From NCBI GenBank assembly GCA_045598025.1, contig JAZLLH010000010.1, positions 1-64,000 on the forward strand: DNA of 64,000 nucleotides, in the 5' to 3' direction. Under the pieces are notes generated by a model. It saw only the letters and a list, made by a program, of their open reading frames with translations. It did not search any database and was not told the origin of the DNA. The position numbers and the translations under genes were made by a program. Of the stretch, positions 43,278 to 53,118 are shown one piece after another. The first letter of the stretch is position 1. Each line of letters begins with the position of its first letter. The DNA is from UBA1195 sp045598025. GTDB taxonomy: Bacteria; Bacteroidota; Bacteroidia; Bacteroidales; WCHB1-69.

Positions 43278-43835
43278 CTATTTCTTCTGATTTTTGAAAG
43301 GTAATCCAAACTCTTTTAACAAAGCCAGACATTCCTGGTCATTGTGGGCCGTCGTTACGAAAGTGATATCCATACCATTGATCTTGTTGATCTTGTCAAT
43401 ATCAATTTCCGGGAAAATGATCTGTTCCTGGATACCCATGGTATAGTTTCCTCTTCCGTCGAACCCCTTGTCACTGATACCCCTGAAATCACGGATACGT
43501 GGAATGGACACGGAAATCAGACGATCCAAAAATTCATACATGCGTTCACCACGAAGCGTGACTCTCACACCGACGGGATTTCCTTTTCTCAATTTGAAAT
43601 TGGAAATGTCCTTACGGGATTTGGTTGCCACGGCTTTCTGACCGGTGATCATCGTCATTTCACTGATGCCGATATCAATAAGTTTGCGGTCAGCAGTTGC
43701 TTCTCCAATACCCTGATTCACGCAGATCTTCGTGATTTTGGGTATACGCATAACCGACTTGAAACCGAACTGCTTCTTTAACTCAGGAGCAATTTCATTA
43801 ATGTATTTCTCTCTTAATCTAGGTACGTATGCCAT
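43278..43835 (-). CDS. rplE: Large subunit ribosomal protein L5
   Basis: 185 residues; KITKICVNQGIGEA and RDFRGISDKGFDGRGNYTMG are the L5 signatures. It contacts 5S rRNA and P-site tRNA. It overlaps the rplX stop by one base. Confidence 0.97.
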   Translation of the reverse strand: MAYVPRLREKYINEIAPELKKQFGFKSVMRIPKITKICVNQGIGEATADRKLIDIGISEMTMITGQKAVATKSRKDISNFKLRKGNPVGVRVTLRGERMYEFLDRLISVSIPRIRDFRGISDKGFDGRGNYTMGIQEQIIFPEIDIDKINKINGMDITFVTTAHNDQECLALLKEFGLPFKNQKK

Positions 43836-44149
43836 TATCTAATGTCCTCCCCTGTCTTTTTTGAAAATCTAACTAATTTACCGTTTTCATCTGCATGACG
43901 GCCGATACGGGAAGCATTACCCTTGGCATCTACCAACATCAGATTCGAAATATGAATGGAAGCCTCACGCTTTACCAATCCGCCCTGCGGTTTCTGTGCG
44001 GTGGGCTTCGTGTGTTTGGTGACCATGTTCACACCTTCCACAACAGCTCTGTACTTCTTGACTTCTACTTTGAGGACTTTTCCAGTCTGGCCTTTGTCAT
44101 CTCCCGACAACACTTTGACCATGTCTCCTTTTTTGATATGTATCTTCAT
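43835..44149 (-). CDS. rplX: Large subunit ribosomal protein L24
   Basis: 104 residues with the KOW motif GDMVKVLSGDDKGQTGKVLK. An assembly initiator protein of the 50S subunit. Confidence 0.97.
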   Translation of the reverse strand: MKIHIKKGDMVKVLSGDDKGQTGKVLKVEVKKYRAVVEGVNMVTKHTKPTAQKPQGGLVKREASIHISNLMLVDAKGNASRIGRHADENGKLVRFSKKTGEDIR

Positions 44150-44193
44150 TATTCCTTATTTTTCCTTTTAACTACTAACGAAAAACGAACATA

Positions 44194-44562
44194 TTACAAC
44201 ACCTCAGGTGCCAGAGAAACGATTTTCATGAATTGCTTCTCTCTCAGTTCACGGGCAACGGGTCCGAAAATACGGGTGCCTCTCAATTCGTCGGCAGCAG
44301 TCAGCAATACGACCGCGTTGTCGTCGAAACGGATGTACGAACCGTCATTTCTGCGGATTTCCTTTTTCGTACGAACTACAACTGCCTTCGAAACAGTACC
44401 TTTCTTAATATTACCGGAGGGAACAGCGTCCTTCACCGTGACAACGACCTTGTCGCCTACACTGGCATAACGTTTCTTGGTTCCTCCCAAAACGCGGATA
44501 CACAAAACTTCTTTTGCACCGCTATTGTCTGCTACGGATAATCTCGATTCTTGCTGTATCAT
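44194..44562 (-). CDS. rplN: Large subunit ribosomal protein L14
   Basis: 122 residues, MIQQESRLSVADNSGAKEVL, ending FMKIVSLAPEVL. Sits at the subunit interface. Confidence 0.97.
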   Translation of the reverse strand: MIQQESRLSVADNSGAKEVLCIRVLGGTKKRYASVGDKVVVTVKDAVPSGNIKKGTVSKAVVVRTKKEIRRNDGSYIRFDDNAVVLLTAADELRGTRIFGPVARELREKQFMKIVSLAPEVL

Positions 44563-44564
44563 AC

Positions 44565-44819
44565 CTACTTAGCCCTTTCTATAATTTGCACTAAACGCCA
44601 GCGTTTGTTTTTGCTTAACGGTCTGGTTTCCATAATTCTGACAGTATCGCCGATTTGGCATTCCTGATTTTCATCGTGAGCCATAAAACGAGAGGTCTTT
44701 CTCAAGAATTTACCATATTTCGGGTGTTTGAATTTGCGCTCGACTTCCACCACTATGGACTTCGTCATCTTATTGCTGACAACGACACCGTCTCTCACTT
44801 TTCTAAAATTTCTTTCCAT
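44565..44819 (-). CDS. rpsQ: Small subunit ribosomal protein S17
   Basis: 84 residues; RDGVVVSNKMTKSIVVEVER and ETRPLSKNKRWRLVQI are typical of S17. Confidence 0.97.
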   Translation of the reverse strand: MERNFRKVRDGVVVSNKMTKSIVVEVERKFKHPKYGKFLRKTSRFMAHDENQECQIGDTVRIMETRPLSKNKRWRLVQIIERAK

Positions 44820-44828
44820 CTTGTCTTC

Positions 44829-45038
44829 CTATTTTTGGGATTTCAATTCAGCAAGCTCACGTTTACGGATCTCCGTTTTCAATCTTGCTATCGTTCTTCT
44901 ATACTCTTTGATTCTGTTTGGATTTTCAATGGTAGAAACCGCGTGATGCAATTTCAATTTTGCCAATTGACTCTCTTCTGCATCCAATCTTTCATATAAT
45001 TCTTTAACGGAATATTCCGTAATCACTACTTGTTTCAT
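44829..45038 (-). CDS. rpmC: Large subunit ribosomal protein L29
   Basis: 69 residues of two helices, with KLHHAVSTIENPNRIKEYRR. It lies at the nascent-chain exit. Confidence 0.96.
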   Translation of the reverse strand: MKQVVITEYSVKELYERLDAEESQLAKLKLHHAVSTIENPNRIKEYRRTIARLKTEIRKRELAELKSQK

Positions 45039-45048
45039 TGCTCTTCAA

Positions 45049-45477
45049 TTAAACTGTTTCTTCTGAATAATCTCTTCTTACAATAAACTTGGTTGCAATC
45101 GGCAGTTTTTGAGCTCCCAAACGCATAGCTTCCTTGGCAACTGCTTCGCTGACGCCGTCAGCTTCAAACAGAATTCTACCGGGAGTTACACAGGATACAA
45201 AGAACTCGGGACTACCCTTACCTTTACCCATACGAACATCCAAAGGCTTGCGAGTAATGGGTTTATCCGGGAAAATACGAATCCACAACTGACCTTCACG
45301 TTTCATATAACGAGTAATGGCCTGACGGGCGGCCTCAATCTGTCGTCCAGTAATCCAGCTCGTTTCAAGCGCTTTCAAGGCAAAGGAACCAAATGCTATC
45401 TCAGCACCCCGTTTGGTGTTACCCTTCATTCTGCCTTTCTGGACTCTCCTAAATTTCGTCTTTTTTGGTTGTAACAT
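45049..45477 (-). CDS. rplP: Large subunit ribosomal protein L16
   Basis: 142 residues; MLQPKKTKFRRVQKGRMKGN and MGKGKGSPEFFVSCVTPGRI are typical. It helps position A-site tRNA. Confidence 0.97.
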   Translation of the reverse strand: MLQPKKTKFRRVQKGRMKGNTKRGAEIAFGSFALKALETSWITGRQIEAARQAITRYMKREGQLWIRIFPDKPITRKPLDVRMGKGKGSPEFFVSCVTPGRILFEADGVSEAVAKEAMRLGAQKLPIATKFIVRRDYSEETV

Positions 45478-45512
45478 TTCTTCTGATATTTTTTAATTAC
45501 AAACTCTCTTCT

Positions 45513-46247
45513 TTAATTATTGGCTCTTTCTCTTCTAGGGCGACCTTCTCCGCGACCTCTTCTCTGACCTTGGGGTTTGCCGTCTCTCACATTTTCAGCC
45601 ACATTTTGGAATAAGTCCCTCTTGCCATAAACCACTCCACGGCAAATCCACACTTTCACGCCTAAACGGCCGTAGGTGGTGTGAGCTTCAGCCTGACTGT
45701 AGTCAATATCGGCACGAAGGGTGTGCAGAGGAGTACGACCCTCTTTGAAATGCTCCGTTCTAGCGATTTCCGCTCCGGCTATACGTCCGGCGATGGTCAC
45801 CTTGATACCTTCGGCACCGGCTCTCATGCTGGAAGTGATGGCAGTCTTGATGGCACGACGATAGAACATACGGCCTTCTATCTGACGGGCGATGGACTGG
45901 GCAACCAAAACAGCATCCATTTCAGGACGTTTGATCTCCTGGATATTGATCTGGACTTCCTTGTTGGTGATCTTTTTCAGTTCTTCCTTCAATTTGTCCA
46001 CATCATTACCACCTTTACCGATGATGTAACCCGGACGAGCAGTATGAATGGTGATGGTCACCAGCTTCAACGTACGCTCGATATAAATCTTGGAAACACT
46101 TGCTTTCTGCAAACGGGCGCTGATATAATTTCTAATTTTGACATCTTCGACCAATTTGTTCTCAAACCTTTTACCACCGTACCAGTTTGATTCCCAGCCT
46201 CTGATGATACCTAAACGCAGTCCTATCGGATTTACTTTCTGTCCCAT
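45513..46247 (-). CDS. rpsC: Small subunit ribosomal protein S3
   Basis: 244 residues. KH domain with the GxxG loop in ARPGYIIGKGGNDVDKLKEE and the C-terminal TTYGRLGVKVWICRG block, ending in an Arg/Gly-rich tail. Forms part of the mRNA entry tunnel. Confidence 0.97.
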   Translation of the reverse strand: MGQKVNPIGLRLGIIRGWESNWYGGKRFENKLVEDVKIRNYISARLQKASVSKIYIERTLKLVTITIHTARPGYIIGKGGNDVDKLKEELKKITNKEVQINIQEIKRPEMDAVLVAQSIARQIEGRMFYRRAIKTAITSSMRAGAEGIKVTIAGRIAGAEIARTEHFKEGRTPLHTLRADIDYSQAEAHTTYGRLGVKVWICRGVVYGKRDLFQNVAENVRDGKPQGQRRGRGEGRPRRERANN

Positions 46248-46670
46248 TTATTCTTCTACTGTTTGATTGTTGTTATCGTTTCTACTATCTAATATAATGG
46301 TAATATGATTGGAACGTCTTCTGATTCTGTATCCGCGTCCCTGAGGAGCAGTTCTCAAGCGTTTCAGCATACGGCCTCCGTCAACGAAAATTTCCTTGAC
46401 GTACAGATGACTGTCCTCCACACGGGCAGCCTCATTCTTCACCTGCCAGTTGGCAATGGCGGAAAGCAGCACTTTGCGAATCTTTTCAGAGGATTCCTTT
46501 TTGCTGAACTTCAAAACATTCAATGCATATTCCACATCTTTTCCCCTTACCAGATCCGCCATCAGACGGGTTTTGCGGGGAGAAGTGTTATTGTCTTCCA
46601 AACGTGCCATGCACATTTGTTTCTGTCTTTCTTTTCTAGCTTCTGCAGCTAATCTTTTTCTTGCACCCAT
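46248..46670 (-). CDS. rplV: Large subunit ribosomal protein L22
   Basis: 140 residues; the core NTSPRKTRLMADLVRGK and the hairpin loop RTAPQGRGYRIRRRSNHITI reach into the exit tunnel. It abuts rpsC. Confidence 0.97.
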   Translation of the reverse strand: MGARKRLAAEARKERQKQMCMARLEDNNTSPRKTRLMADLVRGKDVEYALNVLKFSKKESSEKIRKVLLSAIANWQVKNEAARVEDSHLYVKEIFVDGGRMLKRLRTAPQGRGYRIRRRSNHITIILDSRNDNNNQTVEE

Positions 46671-46682
46671 TGTCCTACTCTT

Positions 46683-46961
46683 TTATTTTTTGCCTTTATC
46701 TTTACTTCCTGCATGGCCTCTGAAAATACGCGTGGGAGCGAATTCACCCAATTTGTGGCCTACCATGTTTTCGGTAACATAAACCGGGATGAATTTGTTG
46801 CCATTGTGAACTGCTATGGTTTGTCCGACAAAATCGGGAGAAATCATGGAAGCTCTGGACCATGTTTTAATAGCTACTTTTTTAGTCGAAGACTGAGCCT
46901 CGATTACTCTTTTCTCTAGTTTATATTGAATAAACGGACCTTTTTTTAACGATCTAGCCAT
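46683..46961 (-). CDS. rpsS: Small subunit ribosomal protein S19
   Basis: 92 residues, MARSLKKGPFIQYKLEKRV, with the conserved VYVTENMVGHKLGEFAPTR. Confidence 0.97.
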   Translation of the reverse strand: MARSLKKGPFIQYKLEKRVIEAQSSTKKVAIKTWSRASMISPDFVGQTIAVHNGNKFIPVYVTENMVGHKLGEFAPTRIFRGHAGSKDKGKK

Positions 46962-46973
46962 TGTTCTCTAATT

Positions 46974-47798
46974 TTATTTCTTTCTTCTTTCTATGATAAA
47001 CTGATTGGAAGCCTTCTTCGGCTTTCTGGTCTTGTATCCCTTTGCGATCAAGCCCTTACGAGAACGGGGGTGACCACCGGAAGCACGGCCTTCACCACCA
47101 CCCATCGGGTGATCAACAGGGTTCATAACCACACCACGGACTCTGGGACGACGGCCCATCCAACGAGAACGGCCCGCTTTTCCGGAAACCTGAAGATTGT
47201 GTTCAATATTGGAAACGATACCGATCGTGGCCTTGCAGGTGCACAAAATTTTGCGGGTTTCACCGGAAGGCAGTTTGATGATGACATACTTGTCCTCTCT
47301 GGACATCAGCTGTGCATAAGAACCGGCACTGCGGGCAATCTTGGCACCGCCACCAGGCTGCATTTCAATGTTGTGAACGATGGTTCCCAGAGGAATTTCG
47401 GAAAAGAACAAGGTATTTCCCAGTTCGGGAGCGACGCCCTTGCCAGACATGAGGGTCATGCCCACTTTCAGGCCATGAGGAGCAACAATGTATCTCTTTT
47501 CGCCATCCGCGTAGAACAACAACGCGATACGGGCCGAGCGATTCGGATCGTATTCAATGGTTTTAACCACTGCGGGGATACCGTCTTTGTCACGCTTGAA
47601 ATCAACGATACGGCAAATTTTTCTATGACCGCCGCCGATATAGCGCATCGTCATCTTACCTTCGTTGTTTCTACCGCCGCTTCTTTTTTTGGATAACAAC
47701 AGACTCTTCTCGGGGGTCGTACTGGTTATCTCAGTAAAGTCACTTATTAACTTGAATCTTTGTCCCGGAGTTACCGGTTTAAACTTTCTTAATCCCAT
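46974..47798 (-). CDS. rplB: Large subunit ribosomal protein L2
   Basis: 274 residues; GGRNNEGKMTMRYIGGGHR, the GRMPRVRG-type GRRPRVRGVVMNPVDHPMGG end, with the conserved histidine of the peptidyl-transferase region. Confidence 0.97.
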   Translation of the reverse strand: MGLRKFKPVTPGQRFKLISDFTEITSTTPEKSLLLSKKRSGGRNNEGKMTMRYIGGGHRKICRIVDFKRDKDGIPAVVKTIEYDPNRSARIALLFYADGEKRYIVAPHGLKVGMTLMSGKGVAPELGNTLFFSEIPLGTIVHNIEMQPGGGAKIARSAGSYAQLMSREDKYVIIKLPSGETRKILCTCKATIGIVSNIEHNLQVSGKAGRSRWMGRRPRVRGVVMNPVDHPMGGGEGRASGGHPRSRKGLIAKGYKTRKPKKASNQFIIERRKK

Positions 47799-47827
47799 CT
47801 TTTTTTCTTCTTAAACTTTCTCTACTA

Positions 47828-48118
47828 CTAAATGCCACTGAAAATGTCGATGGTGGCATCTCCTTTTAATTGAACATAGGCTTTCTTGAAGCTGCTCTTG
47901 CTACCTCTGATCAGACCGGACTTTCCGTAACGGGTAGAGTCCTTACCGCGTTGGATCAGCGTATTGACGCTTTCCACTTCTACTTCGTACAACTTTTCGA
48001 TAGCTTTTTTGATCTGCAACTTGTCAGCGCGACGGTCCACGATAAATCCATAACAATTGGTTTTTTCGCTTATGGCTGTCATTTTTTCCGTAACAAGCGG
48101 TTTAATAATTATATTCAT
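47828..48118 (-). CDS. rplW: Large subunit ribosomal protein L23
   Basis: 96 residues, MNIIIKPLVTEKMTAISEK. Docking site for trigger factor and SRP at the tunnel exit. Confidence 0.97.
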   Translation of the reverse strand: MNIIIKPLVTEKMTAISEKTNCYGFIVDRRADKLQIKKAIEKLYEVEVESVNTLIQRGKDSTRYGKSGLIRGSKSSFKKAYVQLKGDATIDIFSGI

Positions 48119-48132
48119 CGATCTGCTCTCTT

Positions 48133-48768
48133 TTACTCGTTAACACTAAACAATTCATCGAATTTGGAAGCCGCAGGCTCGGAAATCAGCAAATGCTGTG
48201 CATTTAAAATATCATAAGTATTTAAATCACAAACATTTACGACTTTCGTATTCGAAATATTCCTAGAGGACAAATATACGTTTTTATTCAATTCATTCAG
48301 AACGAATAACGTTTTTTTGTCAAATAAATTCACATTTTTCAGTACACTGGCGAAAGACTTAGTCTTAGGAGCTTCAAAATCAAAGCTTTCGACAACCGTA
48401 ATAGCCTTTTCAGCAGCCTTCTGTGACAAGGCAGACATACGGGCCAGGCGTTTCATCTTTTTGTTCAGTTTGAAATGATAATCTCTGGGATGAGGTCCGA
48501 AAACACGGGCGCCGCCAGGAAACAAGGGGCTCTTGATGCTACCTACACGGGAGCCGCCACCGCCTTTCTGTTTGTGCAGTTTGCGGGTACTACCGGAAAG
48601 CATGGACTTTTCCTTGGAGTCATGGGTTCCCTGACGCCGGTTGGCCAAGTATTGTTTCACATCCAGCCAAACCACATGTTCGTTGGGCTCGACTCCGAAA
48701 ATATTATCGTTTAATACAACCGTTCTGCCGGTTTCACTTCCGTCTGTTTTATATACTTTTAGCTCCAT
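48133..48768 (-). CDS. rplD: Large subunit ribosomal protein L4
   Basis: 211 residues; loop KQKGGGGSRVGSIKSPLFPG enters the exit tunnel. Its start overlaps the rplC end by 10 nt, so translation is coupled. In E. coli L4 also represses the S10 operon. Confidence 0.97.
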   Translation of the reverse strand: MELKVYKTDGSETGRTVVLNDNIFGVEPNEHVVWLDVKQYLANRRQGTHDSKEKSMLSGSTRKLHKQKGGGGSRVGSIKSPLFPGGARVFGPHPRDYHFKLNKKMKRLARMSALSQKAAEKAITVVESFDFEAPKTKSFASVLKNVNLFDKKTLFVLNELNKNVYLSSRNISNTKVVNVCDLNTYDILNAQHLLISEPAASKFDELFSVNE

Positions 48769-49388
48769 CTTTCCAATTTTAAATAGGTTCCTTTACAACC
48801 GGGAACGGATCCCTTGACGACAAGAATATTCTGTTCCGGAATAATTTTCACAATCTGCAGGTTCTGGACTTTGACTTTCTGTCCACCCGTACGTCCGGCC
48901 ATGCGCATGCCAGGCAAAACCCTTGAAGGATACGAGGAAGCGCCCATAGAACCGGGAGCTCTCAAACGATTGTGCTGGCCGTGAGTGCTATCGCCAACAC
49001 CACCGAAACCGTGTCTTTTAACAACACCCTGGAATCCTTTACCTTTGCTCGTTCCAGAAATGTCAATAAATTCGCCTTCCTCAAATACTGATACCGTCAA
49101 CACTTCTCCAAAGTTTTTACGGGATCCCTGTTCAAAACGCGTGAATTCGCGGAGTACACGCTTCGGCGTCGTATTCGCCTTGGCAAAATGACCCTGCAAG
49201 GCTTTCGTAGTATTTTTCTCTTTCTTTTCGTCGAAAGCCAACTGAATGGCATCATAGCCATCTTTTTCTATTGATTTTACTTGTGTAACAACACAAGGAC
49301 CAGCCTCTATCACCGTGCATGGTAGGTTTTTCCCAGAGGCATCAAAGATACTGGTCATACCGATTTTTTTTCCAATTAAACCAGACAT
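48759..49388 (-). CDS. rplC: Large subunit ribosomal protein L3
   Basis: 209 residues, MSGLIGKKIGMTSIFDASGK; core GTSKGKGFQGVVKRHGFGG is the segment near the peptidyl-transferase centre. Confidence 0.97.
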   Translation of the reverse strand: MSGLIGKKIGMTSIFDASGKNLPCTVIEAGPCVVTQVKSIEKDGYDAIQLAFDEKKEKNTTKALQGHFAKANTTPKRVLREFTRFEQGSRKNFGEVLTVSVFEEGEFIDISGTSKGKGFQGVVKRHGFGGVGDSTHGQHNRLRAPGSMGASSYPSRVLPGMRMAGRTGGQKVKVQNLQIVKIIPEQNILVVKGSVPGCKGTYLKLERWS

Positions 49389-49445
49389 TTCTCTAATTTT
49401 TAACCTTTTAATTTACTTTTTTTCTTAATTTCCTCGCGGATTACG

Positions 49446-49760
49446 TCAGACTTTGATTTCCACTTCCACGCCACTGGGCAATTCGAGCTTCATCAATGCA
49501 TCGATGGTCTTGGTGGTTGTTCCGTAGATATCCAGCAAACGCTTGTAAGAAGACAACTCAAACTGTTCCCTGGATTTCTTGTTCACAAAAGTGGAACGGT
49601 TGACAGTAAAAATCTTCTTTTGCGTAGGCAGAGGAATAGGACCCATCACGACGACCTTGTCGTCTTTGACCGCGTTTACGGTCCTTACGATCTTCTCAGC
49701 GGATTTGTCCACCAAGTTGTGGTCGTAAGATTTCAACTTAATTCTTATTCTTTGACTCAC
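49446..49760 (-). CDS. rpsJ: Small subunit ribosomal protein S10
   Basis: 104 residues; KLKSYDHNLVDKSAEKIV and PIPLPTQKKIFTVNRS. In other bacteria S10 also joins the NusB antitermination complex. Confidence 0.97.
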   Translation of the reverse strand: MSQRIRIKLKSYDHNLVDKSAEKIVRTVNAVKDDKVVVMGPIPLPTQKKIFTVNRSTFVNKKSREQFELSSYKRLLDIYGTTTKTIDALMKLELPSGVEVEIKV

Positions 49761-49773
49761 GTTTTAAAAATTT

Positions 49774-51867
49774 TTAGAATTTAAACTTTCTGTTATTTAT
49801 CATTTCATCAACTTTGGATGACGGTAATTCTTCGTAATGATCAAACTCCATAGAGACCGTTCCCCTTCCGGAGGTCAGTGTACGGAGCGTTGTAATGTAG
49901 CCGAACATTTCGGCCAAAGGAACGAATGCGCGCAGTTCCTGCTGGTTCTGGACCATTTCCATTCCCTGTATGATAGCCCGACGGCGGTTCAAATCACCGG
50001 AGACACTTCCCAAGTACTCATCGGGGGTCAGGATTTCCACTTTCATAACAGGTTCCAACAATGTGGGAGATGCCTGTAAAGCTGCTTCCCTGAAACCTTT
50101 GGAAGCACAGATTTCAAAAGAATTGGCGTCGGAATCAACCGGATGGAAGGAGCCGTCTATAATCGTCACCTTGGCATTGATCATGGCATTGCCCATCAAA
50201 GGTCCGGTGGTCATGGCGCGCTCAAAACCCTTTTCGATAGCGGGTATGAACTCTTTCGGAATATTTCCACCCTTAACTTCATTGACAAACTGAAGACCTT
50301 TCACTCCGGAATCCGCAGGTGAGAGTTCGAATTCTATATCTGCGAACTGACCCTTACCCCCACTTTGCTTCTTATGGATTTCACGATGATGCACTGAAGT
50401 GCGTATGGCTTCCCTGTAGGAAACAACAGGATTTCCGGAATTGCAGTCAACTCCGAATTCCCTTCTAATACGATCCAGCAATATATCCAAATGAAGTTCT
50501 CCCATGCCACTGATGATAGTCTGTCCGGAATCTTCGTCCACCCTTACCTTGAAAGTAGGATCTTCTTCGGAAAGTTTCTGCAGAGTTTCATCCAACTTGT
50601 CAATATCATCTTGGGTTTTCGGCTCGACAGCGATGGATATGACAGGTTCCGGAAATTCCATCGATTCCAGCATCAGCGGGTGCTTTTCGTCACAGATGGT
50701 GGTTCCCGTCGGAACTTTCTTCAGACCTACAACGGCACAAATGTTTCCGGCAGAAACGCTATCCATCGGAATCTGCTTGTTGGCATGCATTTCAAACAGG
50801 CGAGCCACACGTTCACGCTTGCCGCTGTACGTATTCAACACGGTTTCACCCGCATTGAGGGTTCCGGAATAAACGCGGACAAATGCAACTTTACCGACAT
50901 AGGAATCTGTTGCAATTTTGAAGACCAATCCGGAAAAAGGTTCTGCCTCGCTCGGCAGACGTACTTCCTCCCGTCCGTTATCCGGATGCTTTCCAACAAC
51001 GGCTGATTTGTCTTCAGGGCTCGGCAAATACATACACACTGCATCCAACAGCAATTGGACACCCTTGTTTTTGAAAGAGGAGCCGCAAAGTACCGGTGTA
51101 ATCTTGCCTTCAATGGTAGCTTTGCGTACGGCCTGCTCTATTTCCTCAAAAGTAATAGAAGCAGGATCTTCCATGAATTTGTCCAAAAGAGCCTCACTCT
51201 CTTCAGCCACGCCTTCAATCAAAGCCATGCGGTATTTTTCCACATCGTCACGAATGTCAGCAGGAATTTCTACTTCGTTGTAAATCATTCCCTGACTTGC
51301 TTCATCCCAAGCGAAAGCCTTGTTATGCACCAAATCAACGACACCCTGGAAAGATTCTTCAGAACCGATCGGAAGTTGCAAGGGAACCGGATTCGCATTC
51401 AGCTTATCCTTGATCTGCTCCAGAACAGAAAAGAAATTGGCCCCGGTGCGATCCATCTTGTTGACATAACAGATACGGGGGACCCCATATTTGTCAGCCT
51501 GTTTCCACACCGTTTCCGATTGGGGCTGCACACCACCTACTGCGCAGAACAAAGCAACCGCACCGTCCAGCACTCTCAAAGCACGTTCTACCTCCACAGT
51601 AAAATCAACGTGACCCGGAGTATCAATGATGTTGACCTTGTATGTCTCACCGCTGCTCTTCCAAAGAACTGTAGTCGCAGCCGAAGTAATGGTGATGCCT
51701 CTTTCCTGCTCCTGTTCCATATAGTCCATGGTGGCCGCACCGTCATGAACCTCGCCAATCTTATAGTTCTTGCCCGTATAATAGAGAATACGCTCCGTTG
51801 TCGTGGTTTTACCCGCGTCAATGTGAGCCATAATACCTATGTTCCGTATATTGGAGAGCGTATTCAT
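49774..51867 (-). CDS. fusA: Translation elongation factor G
   Basis: 697 residues. G domain: AHIDAGKTTTTERILYYTG (G1), DTPGHVDFTVEVE (G3), NKMDRTGANF (G4). Domains II to V follow, ending with the KVDEMINNRKFKF tail. It moves tRNA and mRNA on the ribosome using GTP. As usual in Bacteroidetes there is no tuf gene in this operon. Confidence 0.97.
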   Translation of the reverse strand: MNTLSNIRNIGIMAHIDAGKTTTTERILYYTGKNYKIGEVHDGAATMDYMEQEQERGITITSAATTVLWKSSGETYKVNIIDTPGHVDFTVEVERALRVLDGAVALFCAVGGVQPQSETVWKQADKYGVPRICYVNKMDRTGANFFSVLEQIKDKLNANPVPLQLPIGSEESFQGVVDLVHNKAFAWDEASQGMIYNEVEIPADIRDDVEKYRMALIEGVAEESEALLDKFMEDPASITFEEIEQAVRKATIEGKITPVLCGSSFKNKGVQLLLDAVCMYLPSPEDKSAVVGKHPDNGREEVRLPSEAEPFSGLVFKIATDSYVGKVAFVRVYSGTLNAGETVLNTYSGKRERVARLFEMHANKQIPMDSVSAGNICAVVGLKKVPTGTTICDEKHPLMLESMEFPEPVISIAVEPKTQDDIDKLDETLQKLSEEDPTFKVRVDEDSGQTIISGMGELHLDILLDRIRREFGVDCNSGNPVVSYREAIRTSVHHREIHKKQSGGKGQFADIEFELSPADSGVKGLQFVNEVKGGNIPKEFIPAIEKGFERAMTTGPLMGNAMINAKVTIIDGSFHPVDSDANSFEICASKGFREAALQASPTLLEPVMKVEILTPDEYLGSVSGDLNRRRAIIQGMEMVQNQQELRAFVPLAEMFGYITTLRTLTSGRGTVSMEFDHYEELPSSKVDEMINNRKFKF

Positions 51868-51884
51868 CTGTTGGTACGGTATAA

Positions 51885-52352
51885 CTAGAATCTGAAGTGG
51901 GAGAATGCCTTATTGGCTTCTGCCATACGGTGAATATCTTCTTTACGTTTGAAAGCTGCACCTTCATTCTTGTAAGCAGCCATGATTTCCGCGGCCAATT
52001 TCTGGCACATGGATTTTTCATGACGCTTGCGAGCGAAGTTGATCAGATTCTTCATGCCTACGGATTGTTTTCTTTCCGGGCGGATTTCAGAAGGAATCTG
52101 GAAGGTTGCACCACCGATACGACGGCTGCGAACCTCCACGGAAGGAGTCACATTGGCCAAAGCCTGTTTCCAAACTGCGACACCGTCTTCACCGGTCTTC
52201 TCTGCTACCACATCCACCGCATCATAAAAAATCTTGAAAGCGGTATTCTTTTTACCTTTCAGCATGATATTGTTGACAAATTTCGTAATTTGCACATCAT
52301 GATATTTGGGATCCGGCAAAATAATTCTTTTCTTAGGTTTTGTTTTCCTCAT
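51885..52352 (-). CDS. rpsG: Small subunit ribosomal protein S7
   Basis: 155 residues; KFVNNIMLKGKKNTAFKIFY and VEVRSRRIGGATFQIPSEIR. It starts assembly of the 30S head. Confidence 0.97.
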   Translation of the reverse strand: MRKTKPKKRIILPDPKYHDVQITKFVNNIMLKGKKNTAFKIFYDAVDVVAEKTGEDGVAVWKQALANVTPSVEVRSRRIGGATFQIPSEIRPERKQSVGMKNLINFARKRHEKSMCQKLAAEIMAAYKNEGAAFKRKEDIHRMAEANKAFSHFRF

Positions 52353-52400
52353 AACCTTATGATTAAAAAACTTCTTTATACATTAATATTAATTACAATC

Positions 52401-52781
52401 CTATTTCGTAGCTTTCGGTCTCTTTGCTCCGTATTTGGAACGACGCTGTCTGCGACCATCTACTCCCGAAGTATCCAATGCTCCGCGAATGATATGATAT
52501 CTTACACCGGGAAGATCCTTCACACGTCCGCCTCTGATCATCACGATAGAGTGTTCCTGCAGATTGTGGCCTTCACCCGGAATGTAAGCATTCGCTTCCT
52601 TTTGATTAGTAAGACGCACTCTGGCCACTTTACGCATAGCCGAATTCGGCTTTTTAGGCGTAGTGGTATACACTCTCACGCAAACTCCACGACGTTGGGG
52701 GCAAGAATCCAAGGCAGGAGATTTGCTCTTATACTTCAATTGCGTTCTTCCTTTTCTTACTAACTGCTGTATTGTAGGCAT
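52401..52781 (-). CDS. rpsL: Small subunit ribosomal protein S12
   Basis: 126 residues. The lysines at which streptomycin resistance arises are wild type (TTTPKKPNSAMRKV and GGRVKDLPGVRYH). First gene of the 33-gene superoperon. Confidence 0.97.
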   Translation of the reverse strand: MPTIQQLVRKGRTQLKYKSKSPALDSCPQRRGVCVRVYTTTPKKPNSAMRKVARVRLTNQKEANAYIPGEGHNLQEHSIVMIRGGRVKDLPGVRYHIIRGALDTSGVDGRRQRRSKYGAKRPKATK

Positions 52782-52848
52782 TTCCTTTTAAATTTTTCCT
52801 TTAATTTTACTTAAAATTTACTATCTGTTAAAACCCTTTTTAGGGACT

Positions 52849-52876
52849 GCAAATGTACAACTTTTATCAATACAAA
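52849..52876 (-). promoter_or_regulatory. Promoter of the ribosomal protein superoperon
   Basis: On the minus strand: TTTG (52873-52876), 15 nt, then TACATTTGC (52849-52857), about 68 nt before the rpsL ATG. The sequence after TTTG is TATT, as in the rho and rplS promoters of this window. Confidence 0.7.
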
Positions 52877-53118
52877 TACATTGATAATAACTTTTTTACT
52901 AAAAAAAATAGCACATCCTGCCATGCCCTTGCGACATTTAGAACAACATTTTTAACATATTGAATTTCAGTATATTGAAAATAACACAAAAAGAAAACTG
53001 GAGGCAAAGCTTTTTTTGGGGATTGTTTTTACGCACATTTTTTCACAAAACAACGGTTAAAAAAGTTGTTTTTGATGGCATATTTTCCGCAATAAAACCG
53101 CAATAATGAAAAACGTTT
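52877..53118. other. Intergenic region between rpsL and maf
   Basis: The 337-nt gap (52782-53118) holds the rpsL leader and promoter on its left. On the right I see only AT-rich sequence with an 8-bp stem AAAACAAC/GTTGTTTT (53047-53072) and a stem at the maf stop (ATGAAAA/TTTTCAT, 53106-53122), which might end the maf transcript. No gene. Confidence 0.5.
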